Origin: Arcicella aquatica
GTDB lineage: Bacteria; Bacteroidota; Bacteroidia; Cytophagales; Spirosomataceae
NCBI RefSeq assembly: GCF_034928825.1
Contig: NZ_JAYFUL010000009.1
Location: 1 to 64,000 of the forward strand
Length of the DNA: 64,000 nt
Direction: 5' to 3'
The translations under genes were made by a program, and so were the position numbers. Below, in pieces: positions 51,879-61,665 of the stretch (position 1 is its first letter; each line of letters begins with the position of its first letter). The notes under the pieces were generated by a model. It did no database searches. It had not been told where the DNA came from and saw only the letters and a program-made list of their open reading frames with translations.

Positions 51879-53741
51879 TTATTTTTCAGTAATTTCTAAA
51901 ATCATCGGGCTATTCGGGGCAATGTTCAAGCTATTATTTACTTCAATAGTTTGATTATTAAGAATATCTTTTGCTTGGAATGTTGGCTGAATGATTTCTT
52001 TGAATTTACCCATGTCTAATGTCTTGGCTTCATTATTCTTGTTCAGAATAATCATGATTTTTTGCTTATCATTATACCTGAATTGCACATAAAATCCATT
52101 TTCAGGAGCGAAGTGCTTCAATTTCCCTGAATGTATCACGGGCGTGTTTTTACGCCATTTTAATAAAGTACTAACAAAGTTTTTAGCATTTGTTTCGGCA
52201 GTACTCATATTCGTATTGGTGAATACATTTTTTTTGTCGCCATCCCAACCGCCAGGCATATCACTTCTGATTTCTCCATGTTCATCACTTTTGGGATTGG
52301 TCATTAAGATTTCTGTGCCATAATAAATCTGAGGGATTCCTCTAGTAGTCAGCAGAAATACCATTCCATTTTTGAATTTGTTATAATCTTCGTGAAGTTG
52401 GGTGAAGAAACGACTCATATCATGATTATCTGGAAAAATCACTAAATCGTTCGGGTTAGCGTAAACAAAGTCATTTGCAATGGTTTGATAGAGCCTCACC
52501 AAACCTTGATTCCAAACTTTTTCGTCAGTATTCAAGGCTTCAATTAAAGCAGCATTAGTCGGGAAGTCCATCAAACTTCTTAGATACGATACATATCCAT
52601 TTTTGTTGACCTTACCTTTTTGCCATGCTGATACAATACTTGGATTTAATGACCATTCTTCGCCAACAATATTAAAATTTGGATATTCTTCACCCATTCT
52701 TTTGCTCCAAACACTCATAAAATTCTTGTCTGGATAAGGCCAAGTATCCATTCTGATACCACCCAAGTCGGCATACTCTACCCACCAAATTGAGTTTTGT
52801 ATTAAGTAAGTTGCCATAAATGGATTTCGTTGATTCAAGTCAGGCATGGTTGAGTCAAACCAACCGTCGCTGTGCGATGTGATGTCGTATTGAGCGGCAT
52901 AAGGGTCATGAAGACTTTCACGTCGATGGCTCGAATAAATTACCTTTGGTGAGTCTTGAAAATTCACCCAATCTTTAGCAGGAAAATCCTTCATCCACCA
53001 ATGCTCAGACCCACAATGATTCAATACCATATCCATTACTAACTTAATGCCATGCTTTTTAGCTTCTTTTGATAGCCGAACATAATCCTCATTTGTTCCG
53101 AATCGGGCATCAATTTTGCTGAAATTAGTAATGGCATAGCCATGATATGAAGTTTTAGGTTGGTTATTCTCCACCAATGGATTTATCCAAAGGGCAGTCA
53201 TCCCTAAGTTTTGAATATAGTCTAAATGCTGAATGATTCCCTCAATATCACCCCCATGCCTGCCTGTTAAATTTTTGCGATTAAGGCTATCTTTGAATAA
53301 AGGCACATTATCGTTCAGCGGATTTCCATTAGCAAATCTATCAGGGGTAATCATGTACATCACATCACTACTATTAAACCCTATTCTTTCTGCAGACTTA
53401 CTCTGTCTCTTCAACAATTGGTAGTTATACGTAAATGATTCTTTTTTACTGTTTTTAAAAACGATTTTTACGTTGCCTGCTACTGTCTCAGGGGCAATCA
53501 AAAGGTCAATAAATAGATAATTTGGATTTTCTACTTTGTTGACTTTTTTGATAGTTACTCCTTTATAGTTGATATGAGGTGTAAATTCAGTCATGTTTTT
53601 TCCATGAACTAATAATTGTAAAGCAGGATTTTTCATACCTACCCACCAGTTCAAGGGTTCGATATGTTGAATTTTTTCTTGAGCAACCACTACGTTTTGC
53701 ATCAAGCATAAACAGAGAAATAGTTGAAATGTCTTTTTCAT
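51879..53741 (-). CDS. Secreted GH13 alpha-amylase/neopullulanase (SusA-like)
   Basis: The 620-residue enzyme has a signal peptide (MKKTFQLFLCLCLMQNVVVAQ), an N-terminal Ig-like domain (LNWWVGMKNPALQLLVHG) and a GH13 barrel. Catalytic sites: nucleophile Asp in GGIRMDTW, acid Glu in IVGEEWSLNP, stabiliser Asp in FPDNHDMSR; also DMVLNHCGSEHWW and SYHGYAITNF. The N-terminal domain and DPYAAQYD stretch fit the cyclomaltodextrinase/neopullulanase subgroup. It should cut starch oligosaccharides in the periplasm for the SusC/SusD set upstream. Confidence 0.92.
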   Translation of the reverse strand: MKKTFQLFLCLCLMQNVVVAQEKIQHIEPLNWWVGMKNPALQLLVHGKNMTEFTPHINYKGVTIKKVNKVENPNYLFIDLLIAPETVAGNVKIVFKNSKKESFTYNYQLLKRQSKSAERIGFNSSDVMYMITPDRFANGNPLNDNVPLFKDSLNRKNLTGRHGGDIEGIIQHLDYIQNLGMTALWINPLVENNQPKTSYHGYAITNFSKIDARFGTNEDYVRLSKEAKKHGIKLVMDMVLNHCGSEHWWMKDFPAKDWVNFQDSPKVIYSSHRRESLHDPYAAQYDITSHSDGWFDSTMPDLNQRNPFMATYLIQNSIWWVEYADLGGIRMDTWPYPDKNFMSVWSKRMGEEYPNFNIVGEEWSLNPSIVSAWQKGKVNKNGYVSYLRSLMDFPTNAALIEALNTDEKVWNQGLVRLYQTIANDFVYANPNDLVIFPDNHDMSRFFTQLHEDYNKFKNGMVFLLTTRGIPQIYYGTEILMTNPKSDEHGEIRSDMPGGWDGDKKNVFTNTNMSTAETNAKNFVSTLLKWRKNTPVIHSGKLKHFAPENGFYVQFRYNDKQKIMIILNKNNEAKTLDMGKFKEIIQPTFQAKDILNNQTIEVNNSLNIAPNSPMILEITEK

Positions 53742-53806
53742 CGTATTTGTATGATTTAATAGCTAAAAAAAATCTGCATGAGCAAAGCTATGCAGATTTA
53801 AGTATT

Positions 53807-53966
53807 GAAGCTGTTTAAACTTTCCCTTTCGGATTAAACTAAGTCTTTTAGCATAGCTTGTTCCAAAATTTACTCAACGTAGCGATGCTATGCTTCGCAA
53901 ATTTTGAAAAAATCAATTCAAAAATACAATACTTTCACCTCAGAAACGGAAAGTTTAAACAGCTTC
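53807..53966. repeat. 160-bp inverted-repeat element
   Basis: GAAGCTGTTTAAACTTTCC (53807-53825) is exactly complemented at 53948-53966, with further partial pairing to about 24 of 26. The inside also contains AGCATAGC and GCTATGCT and CAAAATTT/AAATTTTG. A separate 9-bp hairpin AATCTGCAT/ATGCAGATT lies at 53771-53798. It fills the gap between the SusE-like and amylase genes and has no coding content. Confidence 0.7.
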
Positions 53967-53983
53967 ATTAAATTTATTATGAA

Positions 53984-55303
53984 TTATTGTACTTTAGTTG
54001 CCTTATAAGTAGGATTTGCAGCATCTTTCAGATTGAGCTCAAAATCGTAAGTGCCAGCCACTGCAATAAAATTCTCTCCACCTAATTTTAAAGCACCGCT
54101 TGTACCAATTAATTGAGCCGCCGCCGCTGTAGTGCCATAGTTCGTACCCCAATCATCATTTAATCTAAATTTGAATTGGTCAGCCTTCAATACTACGCCT
54201 TTCAATACCCAAGTTTCAGTACTCAAATCATACGTGAATTTCTGGTCTGGTTTATCGCCCCAGCCAGTAGCTGTAGCAGCACCCACAATTCCCCAAGGAG
54301 CATATTTCGTAATAGTATAGGTTAATTTTTTGAAATCAACCGTGATTAAATAAGTGCCTTTTTTCACGACGATGTTATCACCACCTTCTTTCAAAACGCC
54401 ACCTGCACCACCATAATTTGTTCCCCAGTCACTGTCTTTACGGATTTTAATTTCTCCGTCAATCAAATTAACAATGCCCGTCCAAAGGTCAACGGTTGGG
54501 TCATAACTTAATGGTAAATCTGGTGTTGCCCCCCAATCATTAGCTGCACTTCCTACAATTCCCCAAGCATATTTCTCGATTTTATAAGTAAGGGCTGTTG
54601 GGTTTAATGTTATTTTATAAGTACCCGCTTTTACAGCAATATTGTCACCACCTGCACTCAAAACACCCGCACTTCCACCTAAGTTAACAGTCCAGTCGTT
54701 ATTCTGACGGAACTTAATTTCTCCATCAGTCAAAATGACATACGCTACTAAAACATTAGCTACATCTGTTTTGTAGAATGGCAAATCTGGTGTTGCCCCC
54801 CAATTGTTAGCAGCACTACCTACAACGCCCCAAGTAGTACTCAAGTCAAGCTTAGCAGAGTAGGGGGTAGCTTTTAAGCTACCAGTAGTCGAACTCAATA
54901 CTGTAGATGCTCCTAATGACGACTGCACTTTAATGTCAATGTCACTAGCCGCTCCTGGCAAAAAGCCAAAGCCCAATAATATGGCATTTAATTCAGAAGC
55001 CTTGAATACTTTTTTCAAAGCAGTTCCTGTTACTAACGAAACAGCTTTTGTAAAGTCGCCACCCTTTTTATCAATTAATATGGTATAAGATGGAGCCGCT
55101 TTAAAGCCATAGTTGGGATTAGCCCACGAAACAGTTAATACTTCGGTATCTGCTTTATCTTTATCCAAGACAAGATTGCTTGATGATAAAGTGACAACGG
55201 GAATAGCATTGGCATCTAATACCGCTATTTCTTCGTCTTTTTTACATCCCCAAGCCAGTACAAAAACAAGGCTCATTAGGAATAATTTTTGTATCGTTTT
55301 CAT
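53984..55303 (-). CDS. SusE/SusF-like starch-binding lipoprotein with three repeated modules
   Basis: The 439-residue lipoprotein has a lipobox (LVFVLAWGCKKDEE, Cys20), an N-terminal SusE-type domain (LVLDKDKADTEVLTVSW) and three starch-binding-like modules of about 90 residues starting TWGVVGSAANNWG, AWGIVGSAANDWG and PWGIVGAATATGW. Modules 1 and 2 are close to each other even at DNA level (around 54510-54560 and 54780-54835), a recent duplication. It should hold glycan on the outer surface next to SusD. Confidence 0.9.
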   Translation of the reverse strand: MKTIQKLFLMSLVFVLAWGCKKDEEIAVLDANAIPVVTLSSSNLVLDKDKADTEVLTVSWANPNYGFKAAPSYTILIDKKGGDFTKAVSLVTGTALKKVFKASELNAILLGFGFLPGAASDIDIKVQSSLGASTVLSSTTGSLKATPYSAKLDLSTTWGVVGSAANNWGATPDLPFYKTDVANVLVAYVILTDGEIKFRQNNDWTVNLGGSAGVLSAGGDNIAVKAGTYKITLNPTALTYKIEKYAWGIVGSAANDWGATPDLPLSYDPTVDLWTGIVNLIDGEIKIRKDSDWGTNYGGAGGVLKEGGDNIVVKKGTYLITVDFKKLTYTITKYAPWGIVGAATATGWGDKPDQKFTYDLSTETWVLKGVVLKADQFKFRLNDDWGTNYGTTAAAAQLIGTSGALKLGGENFIAVAGTYDFELNLKDAANPTYKATKVQ

Positions 55304-55390
55304 CGTTTGATGTTATTGGTCTAAATGTTGTTCTTTAGGTAGGCTATAGGCTGTATGCTAGTACTGTAAAAGCCTACTGCTTATAGCTTT

Positions 55391-56935
55391 TTAATATCCA
55401 GTATTTTGCTTTAAAGTTGGGTTGGCAATAATATCGCCAGAAGCCAAAGGGAATAGAGTACGGAAAGCCTCTACATCTTTACCTTCTTTTACACCACCTT
55501 TCCATGCCCAGTTATACCCAGAAGTGAATTTTCCAAAACGAATTAAATCTGTACGACGATGTCCTTCCCAGAATAGTTCACGACCTCTTTCATTCAATAA
55601 GTCATTTATTGTCAATGTTGAAAGATTCCCTGCACCAGCACGTTTACGAAGCTCGTTTACTAAATTTAATGCCAATGAATTATCGCCCGTTCCTCCACGC
55701 GTAACAGCCTCTGCATACATTAAATAAGCATCTGCCAAGCGAAATAATGGAAAATCTGTATCTGCATATAATGCATTTTTACCTTTTACACCTGTACTTG
55801 TTAAGTTTGAAAACTTCACTACCGCATAACCATTTTCAAAAGTACTGAACTCATCGATTTCTAATTGTTGTCCATTTGTGTAGAAAAGCGCTCTCTTATC
55901 AGCTTTGTCATCAAATAGATTCACCAATTGTTTGGTAGTACGGAAACCAGCCCATTTTTGCTCGGTACCATAGTCAGCAGGATTCATTGCTCCACCTATC
56001 GAACCATTAATCGCCAAAGTAGTTACGCCATAAGTTTGGGTTTCGTTACCATCAAAATTGATACTGAAAATAATCTCTTTAGACGTATTATTATCTGCCA
56101 AGAAATTAGTTCTGTAATTACTAGCAAGCGTATAACCAGCATCAATTACTTTTTTGGCAATAGCAGCAGCCTCTGTATATTTCTTTTGACCAATATATAC
56201 TTCAGCATTCAAATATAATTTTGCTAGGGTCATCCATGCAGCAGCTTTGTCGGCTCTACCATATTCGTTGGTTTTTGGGGCAGGCAATTCGGCATCCAAA
56301 GCCAATAATTCTGATTCCAAATATGCAAACAATTCAGCTCGGGTAGCTTGTTTTGGTAACGTAGCACCTACTTGCTCGTTTTCGGTAATCAATGGTACGT
56401 TGCCGTACAAATCAATCGCATGAGAATAAGCCAACGCACGAAGGAAACGAGCTTCAGCACGGTAGTTCTTAATATCTTGCGTATTAGTTACGCCACGGCT
56501 ACTCAATTTAGCCTCTGTAGTTTCACGCAAGAATTCATTAGAAACGGCTACTTGAAACAAAATACGAGAATAGAATGCAGCAGAAAAAGAGTTGGCTGCT
56601 GTCCAGTTCATCGCATGTAAATCAGGTACGCCTGGGTCATTCCATCTACAAACCAATTCGTCGGTCGTAAATTCCTGTAAATACCAATAGGCACGCATAT
56701 AACTTTGCGAACCGCCGTCATATCCTTTTAAATCAACATCGTTATCGCCATTTTTCAACCCTGATGCTGCTAGTCCAGCGTACATCTTAGCTAAGATAAG
56801 TTTATAGTTAGCAGGGTCTTTATATACTAATTCTGATACCTGTCCTACATACGGCACAGTATCCAACTCTTTGCAAGAATTCAATGAAAAACAAAGAATT
56901 GCTGCGGTTAATACGTTTTTAAATATATGTTTCAT
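55391..56935 (-). CDS. susD: SusD-like outer-membrane glycan-binding lipoprotein
   Basis: The 514-residue protein is a lipoprotein (ILCFSLNSCKELDTVP, Cys about 21) with TPR-like helices of the RagB/SusD family (YRAEARFLRALAYSHAIDLYG, and the C-terminal LNERGRELFWEGHRRTDLIRFGKF). It caps SusC and captures the glycan at the surface. It lies 13 bp after susC. Substrate starch is inferred from the neighbouring amylase. Confidence 0.95.
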   Translation of the reverse strand: MKHIFKNVLTAAILCFSLNSCKELDTVPYVGQVSELVYKDPANYKLILAKMYAGLAASGLKNGDNDVDLKGYDGGSQSYMRAYWYLQEFTTDELVCRWNDPGVPDLHAMNWTAANSFSAAFYSRILFQVAVSNEFLRETTEAKLSSRGVTNTQDIKNYRAEARFLRALAYSHAIDLYGNVPLITENEQVGATLPKQATRAELFAYLESELLALDAELPAPKTNEYGRADKAAAWMTLAKLYLNAEVYIGQKKYTEAAAIAKKVIDAGYTLASNYRTNFLADNNTSKEIIFSINFDGNETQTYGVTTLAINGSIGGAMNPADYGTEQKWAGFRTTKQLVNLFDDKADKRALFYTNGQQLEIDEFSTFENGYAVVKFSNLTSTGVKGKNALYADTDFPLFRLADAYLMYAEAVTRGGTGDNSLALNLVNELRKRAGAGNLSTLTINDLLNERGRELFWEGHRRTDLIRFGKFTSGYNWAWKGGVKEGKDVEAFRTLFPLASGDIIANPTLKQNTGY

Positions 56936-56948
56936 GATGATTTTCTAA

Positions 56949-59900
56949 TTAAAAATTAACATTTAAGCCCAAAGAATAAGTACGCGGTCTTGGATATACT
57001 TGGTTGCCAATTCCGTCTCTTAATTCTGGATCCAATCCTTTGTAATTTGTAATAACAAATACATTTTGTACAATAAATGATAATTGCGCTCTTACATTTT
57101 TGATTTTGATAATATCACTTAAATTGTAGCCTAAGTTGATATTATCCATTCTCAAGAATGAAGCATTTTGAATGTAATAATCAGACATACGGGTTTCTAC
57201 CGTACCTGTCTTAAAGCCAGTTTCTAACACATTGGTAGATAAATTGCTATTGAAACCAGTGTTGAAAAGGTTAGAATAGATACCTCTGTTTGAGAAAATG
57301 TTATTGTAAGCATAATTGCCCACATTCGAACGTAGCACAAATCCAAAGCTTGCTTTTTTGTAGGTCATCTGCGATGTAAAGCCAAATAAATAGTTTGGCG
57401 CAGCTCCTTTATAACGATAACGGTCTAAATCAGTGATTTTACCATCTCCGTTTAAATCTTCAAAAACGCCTTCTAATGGTTTGCCGTTAGCATCGTATAC
57501 TTGTTTGTAAACAAAGAAAGCATTTGGCACATAACCAGTAGAGTGTACTTGTATGGTATTTCCTGTACCGCCTTCAATGCCACCTACTAATACACCTACA
57601 TAACTAGGGTTATCCACTTTAGTCAAAGCAGTGATTTTTCTTTGATTATAAGTAAAGTTGGCACTAATATCCCAATTGAAATTCTCCGTCAAAACAGGCG
57701 TATAGTTTAAAATTACTTCAATCCCTTTCGTTTCTAATGAGCCTACGTTGGTCACTACTTTATTACTAAAGTTGGTTCCAGCCGCTACATCAATTTCGTT
57801 AATCAAATCAGAAGTAACTTTTTTGTATAAATCAATGCTACCAGAAAGACGTGATTTTTTCAAGCCAAAATCTACCCCAATGTTAGTAGATTCTGTTTGT
57901 TCCCATTTGATATTAGGGTCATAAGCATTCGGGCGTAGCAGGGTATAAAAAGTATTACCCAATTGATATTGAATACCCTGACTTGGCGTATAAGCATTTA
58001 AGTATGGATAGTCGCCCGAAGAAATATCTTGCTGACCCGTAATACCCCAGCCTAAACGAAGTTTTAAGTCTGTAAAAGTCTGGCTGTCTTTAAATTCGTT
58101 ATTGATTTTCCAAGCCAAAGCAGCCGACGGGAATGTACCCCAACGGTTATTTTCCGCAAAACGAGATGAACCATCACGACGAAGTGTAAACGTTGCTAAA
58201 TACTTGTTAGCCAAAGCATAATTCAAACGACCGAAGTATGATAACAAGGCATAATCCGTTTTGAAATATGATTTCGTGCTTGTTACATCAGGGTTTCCGA
58301 ATGTTGTACCATTTTCTTCTTCTCTTACAAAACCTTGGTTTTCAACCCCTGCCATTACGTTGACAGTCTGGTTTGTAAACTCTTTCACATAGTTTAAATA
58401 AAACTGGTTAGTGAAATTATTACGACTCTGCGTATAATATCCTGTCGAACCTCTATTAGTATATAAGTTGGCTGACACCAAGTTTGATGCCGATTCTTTA
58501 CCATCCGTATTCGAGCGGTCTACGCCTAAGTTCCAGTTAGCTTTTAATGCTGGTAAGAATGGGAATTTATAGTCAAACTGGATGTTGGCAATGATACGAT
58601 TTACCGTAGCTTTATTACTTTTCAAATTTAATAAAGACAATGGGTTAGAAGGTGCCAACGACACAATATTACCATTGCTTTCTAACCAGTTAAAATAGCC
58701 ACCGTACTTTTGATTTTCAACATAAGCAGGTTGGGTAGGGTCAAAGCCAATCGCCGAACCGATTGCACCTTCATCAGCGAAATTGCTTTTTGTTGAAGAG
58801 GCTTTTACGTTTACATCAATCTTCAAGCTGTTATTGAACAACATCGGGCTGATACCAAATGAACCAGATGTTCTTTCTAAACCAGAAGTCAATAAAATAC
58901 CATTTTGATTAGTATGACCCACTGAAACGCGGTAAGGAATATCCTTCAAAACCCCTGTAATACTTAAATTATTATCGTTGCTCAAGGCAGTTCGATAGAT
59001 TAAGTCTTGCCAGTTAGTATTGGCTGTTCCTAGTAAAGCTTTCTGAGATTCCGTACCTCTAGCATTCACCACTTCTCTGAATTGGTCAGCTGAAAGTACG
59101 TCTACATTTTTAGTTTTTACCCCCGCAGAGAACATCGAACTGAAATTCACATTGAATTTATCTTTCTTCGTTCCCTTTTTGGTAGTGATGATAATTACAC
59201 CATTTGACGCACGTGAACCATAAATAGCAGTAGCTGACGCATCTTTCAATACGTTGAATGATTCAATATCGTTTGGATTGATAAAACTCAATGGGTTGGC
59301 TGATCCTTTTACTTCGGCATTGTCTAACGGTACTCCATCAATTACAATCAATGGGTCGTTACTAGCACTTAGAGAGGAACCTCCACGAATACGAATCTGA
59401 CTGGCTGAACCGGGTGCTCCACCGTTGGATGTAATTTGTACACCTGCTAATTTACCTGTAATTAATTGTTCAGGAGTAGCAATGTTCCCTTTTACAAAAT
59501 CAGCAGAAGTAATGCTGGTGATTGAACCTGTTAAATCCTTTTTCTTTTGACTACCATAACCCACTACCACTACTTCTGTCAATGTTTTTAAGTCTTCTTT
59601 CAAGGTAACATTGATAGCTGTTTTGTTGCCAACGGTGATTTCTTGGGGTAAAAAACCGATAAAACTTACTACCAAAACAGCTTGCTCGTTTGGAACGGTG
59701 ATACTAAACTCTCCATTCGTATTAGTGGTTACACCTCTGGTTGTACCTTTAATGGCTACAGACGCCCCGGGAAGCGGACTACCTTTGTCATCTGCTACTT
59801 TGCCTGTAACTGTTTGTTCGGCCGTAGCAGATAGGTTTACTTCAGAAATGGAATTGTTCTCTTTTAAATCATTCCCTTCCATATTAGAAGATAGATTTTT

Positions 59901-60293
59901 TTCATTTGAAGCGATTTTTGTCTGCGTACTGCCCTCTGACTTTTTTCCAAAAATCAAGTAAGTATTTTTGCGAACTTTTTTGAAAGCTAAACCATTTGGT
60001 GCTAATAAAGCTTCCAATGATTGCTCCAGACTTTTACTAGTACGTACATTTTCTTGCAGAACGGAAATGCCCGAAAGTGTTTTTTCTTCAAAAAGAATAT
60101 CAACATTAAATTGATTCTTTAGAGAAAGAATAGCATCACGTAGTTTCATTGTTGACGAAGTCTCAGGGCTTCTTTCAACTTTAGGCTTGTTTTGGGCGTA
60201 TGCCAAAGCTTGCGCAGATAACGGATGGGGTAGGTAACTAAATGCAGTTACCATTCCTCCGATTATCACTAATCGAAATACTCGTTTTTTCAT
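56949..60293 (-). CDS. susC: SusC/RagA TonB-linked outer-membrane transporter with STN domain
   Basis: A 1114-residue protein: signal peptide, an STN domain (about 47-113, MKLRDAILSLKNQFNVDILF through KKVRKNTYLIF), a carboxypeptidase-like domain (about 158-232, TVTGKVADDKGSPLPGASVA), plug (VVVGYGSQKKKDLTGSI, SASNDPLIVIDGVPLDNAE, KDASATAIYGSRASNGVI) and the barrel ending SLGLNVNF. The STN domain marks a receptor that also signals to an inner-membrane FecR protein. FecR and the sigma factor are encoded just upstream, making a complete surface-signalling set. Confidence 0.96.
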   Translation of the reverse strand: MKKRVFRLVIIGGMVTAFSYLPHPLSAQALAYAQNKPKVERSPETSSTMKLRDAILSLKNQFNVDILFEEKTLSGISVLQENVRTSKSLEQSLEALLAPNGLAFKKVRKNTYLIFGKKSEGSTQTKIASNEKNLSSNMEGNDLKENNSISEVNLSATAEQTVTGKVADDKGSPLPGASVAIKGTTRGVTTNTNGEFSITVPNEQAVLVVSFIGFLPQEITVGNKTAINVTLKEDLKTLTEVVVVGYGSQKKKDLTGSITSITSADFVKGNIATPEQLITGKLAGVQITSNGGAPGSASQIRIRGGSSLSASNDPLIVIDGVPLDNAEVKGSANPLSFINPNDIESFNVLKDASATAIYGSRASNGVIIITTKKGTKKDKFNVNFSSMFSAGVKTKNVDVLSADQFREVVNARGTESQKALLGTANTNWQDLIYRTALSNDNNLSITGVLKDIPYRVSVGHTNQNGILLTSGLERTSGSFGISPMLFNNSLKIDVNVKASSTKSNFADEGAIGSAIGFDPTQPAYVENQKYGGYFNWLESNGNIVSLAPSNPLSLLNLKSNKATVNRIIANIQFDYKFPFLPALKANWNLGVDRSNTDGKESASNLVSANLYTNRGSTGYYTQSRNNFTNQFYLNYVKEFTNQTVNVMAGVENQGFVREEENGTTFGNPDVTSTKSYFKTDYALLSYFGRLNYALANKYLATFTLRRDGSSRFAENNRWGTFPSAALAWKINNEFKDSQTFTDLKLRLGWGITGQQDISSGDYPYLNAYTPSQGIQYQLGNTFYTLLRPNAYDPNIKWEQTESTNIGVDFGLKKSRLSGSIDLYKKVTSDLINEIDVAAGTNFSNKVVTNVGSLETKGIEVILNYTPVLTENFNWDISANFTYNQRKITALTKVDNPSYVGVLVGGIEGGTGNTIQVHSTGYVPNAFFVYKQVYDANGKPLEGVFEDLNGDGKITDLDRYRYKGAAPNYLFGFTSQMTYKKASFGFVLRSNVGNYAYNNIFSNRGIYSNLFNTGFNSNLSTNVLETGFKTGTVETRMSDYYIQNASFLRMDNINLGYNLSDIIKIKNVRAQLSFIVQNVFVITNYKGLDPELRDGIGNQVYPRPRTYSLGLNVNF

Positions 60294-60604
60294 GTGTTTT
60301 TAAAAATGTTGGTTAATGGAAATTACTTTTGTAAGACTGTTTTTTAGTTGTGATTTAGTGAGTTGGGAATTGTGATTTAGTGATTATTTTTTTATCTAAT
60401 CCACAATTCAATATTTTTGATTTTTGTTTATGTTCTTTTAAAATTCTTTTAAATCTTTTGTCTTTTTTTACCCGCTGATTTATGGAGATTTAATACGCTG
60501 ATTTTCGCTGATTTTTATATTTTAATAGTCTTTCAGTCTAAAATCTAGCGTCTAAAATCTTCTAGTCCTAAAGTCCTCCAGTCCTAAAATCCTCCAATCT
60601 CCCT
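60294..60604. repeat. Repeat-rich gap between fecR and susC
   Basis: Non-coding. TGTGATTTAGTGA occurs twice (60349-60361 and 60370-60382), a diverged member of the GATTGAGTGA repeat family. CGCTGATTT occurs three times (60473, 60496, 60506). From 60527 to 60600 the sequence is a chain of CAGTC/TCTAAAATC/AGTCCTAAA/TCCTCC units. Similar short imperfect tandems are scattered in other Bacteroidota. Confidence 0.65.
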
Positions 60605-61630
60605 TCACTCATCAATCTCAGAAAGCACCACCGTTCCGTCGCTATTTTTCTGATATTGTAAATTGAGTAATTCTTGTAGAATAGAGATTAAATCATCAGC
60701 CTTGTCCGCACTAAAAGTGCCTGTTACCGTACGATTCGCTAATTCTTGCGAGTTCATTTTAATTTGTACACCAAACATTTCAGCGATTTGATAAGAGATT
60801 TCTTCCAGAGAAGTATCATCAAAAACAAAGCGGTGAACTTTCCAAGCAGTATAAGAATTTACATTTTTTACAGCCTTGATTTCCGACTTCCCCATTTTAT
60901 CTAATGACACCAAGTCGCCAGGCTTCATCATAATAAAACGTTTTTCAGTGCCATTCAAAAAATTTACCTTTACTTTACCTTTGCTCAAAACTACTTTTGA
61001 ACCACGATTTCTAGCAAAAACACTAAATTCTGTTCCTAGTACTTCTACTTCTAATTTTTGAGAAGTCTTTACGATAAACTTCTGATTATTAATGGTATGT
61101 TTTACCGAAAACTCAGCTTCTCCGTCTAAAAATACTTCTCTGGTAGCCTCATTTTTAAAACTAAATCGCTTTAATTTTAAGGTTGAATTCGCATTCAATG
61201 TAACATTACTGCCATCAGGCAAGCTAATAGATTGCGTTTCGCCATAAGCAGTTTGATACACTTGATAAATCAGATGGTCACGTTGGAAATACAAAGCCAA
61301 GCCCGAAAACATTAGAATCACGGCAGCACTTGTCCATTTAAACCAAGCCATTTGCCAGATACTTTTTTCTTCTATCGCATCATATTGGCTTTCTAAAGCT
61401 TCTTGAACATCAATGTCTGATTCACTATATATTTTTTGAAAAAAAAATGCCTTAGCCTTGTCTTTATCAGCCAGTATTTGTGGGTATTCGTTTTCGTATT
61501 CTTCCAACCATTTATAATACACCTCTTTATTTTCAGGGTTGTTAAGCCAATCTGCAATCATTTTCTTTTGCAAAGGACTCGTTCTTCCTGCGAAGTGTTC
61601 AAATAACATATTTTTGCTAAGCGTCGTCAT
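60605..61630 (-). CDS. FecR-family anti-sigma factor
   Basis: The 341-residue protein has a cytoplasmic N-terminus (ENKEVYYKWLEEYE), one membrane helix (about 96-113, WTSAAVILMFSGLALYF), then the FecR domain (QTAYGETQSISLPDGSNVTL, LDGEAEFSVKH, LGTEFSVFA) and a C-terminal DUF4974 domain (FVFDDTSLEEISYQIAEMF). It holds the sigma factor until SusC's STN domain signals. It lies 35 bp after the sigma gene. Confidence 0.95.
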   Translation of the reverse strand: MTTLSKNMLFEHFAGRTSPLQKKMIADWLNNPENKEVYYKWLEEYENEYPQILADKDKAKAFFFQKIYSESDIDVQEALESQYDAIEEKSIWQMAWFKWTSAAVILMFSGLALYFQRDHLIYQVYQTAYGETQSISLPDGSNVTLNANSTLKLKRFSFKNEATREVFLDGEAEFSVKHTINNQKFIVKTSQKLEVEVLGTEFSVFARNRGSKVVLSKGKVKVNFLNGTEKRFIMMKPGDLVSLDKMGKSEIKAVKNVNSYTAWKVHRFVFDDTSLEEISYQIAEMFGVQIKMNSQELANRTVTGTFSADKADDLISILQELLNLQYQKNSDGTVVLSEIDE

Positions 61631-61665
61631 ATCGTTGATGATTTGTAAGGTAGTGTTTGAGGCTC

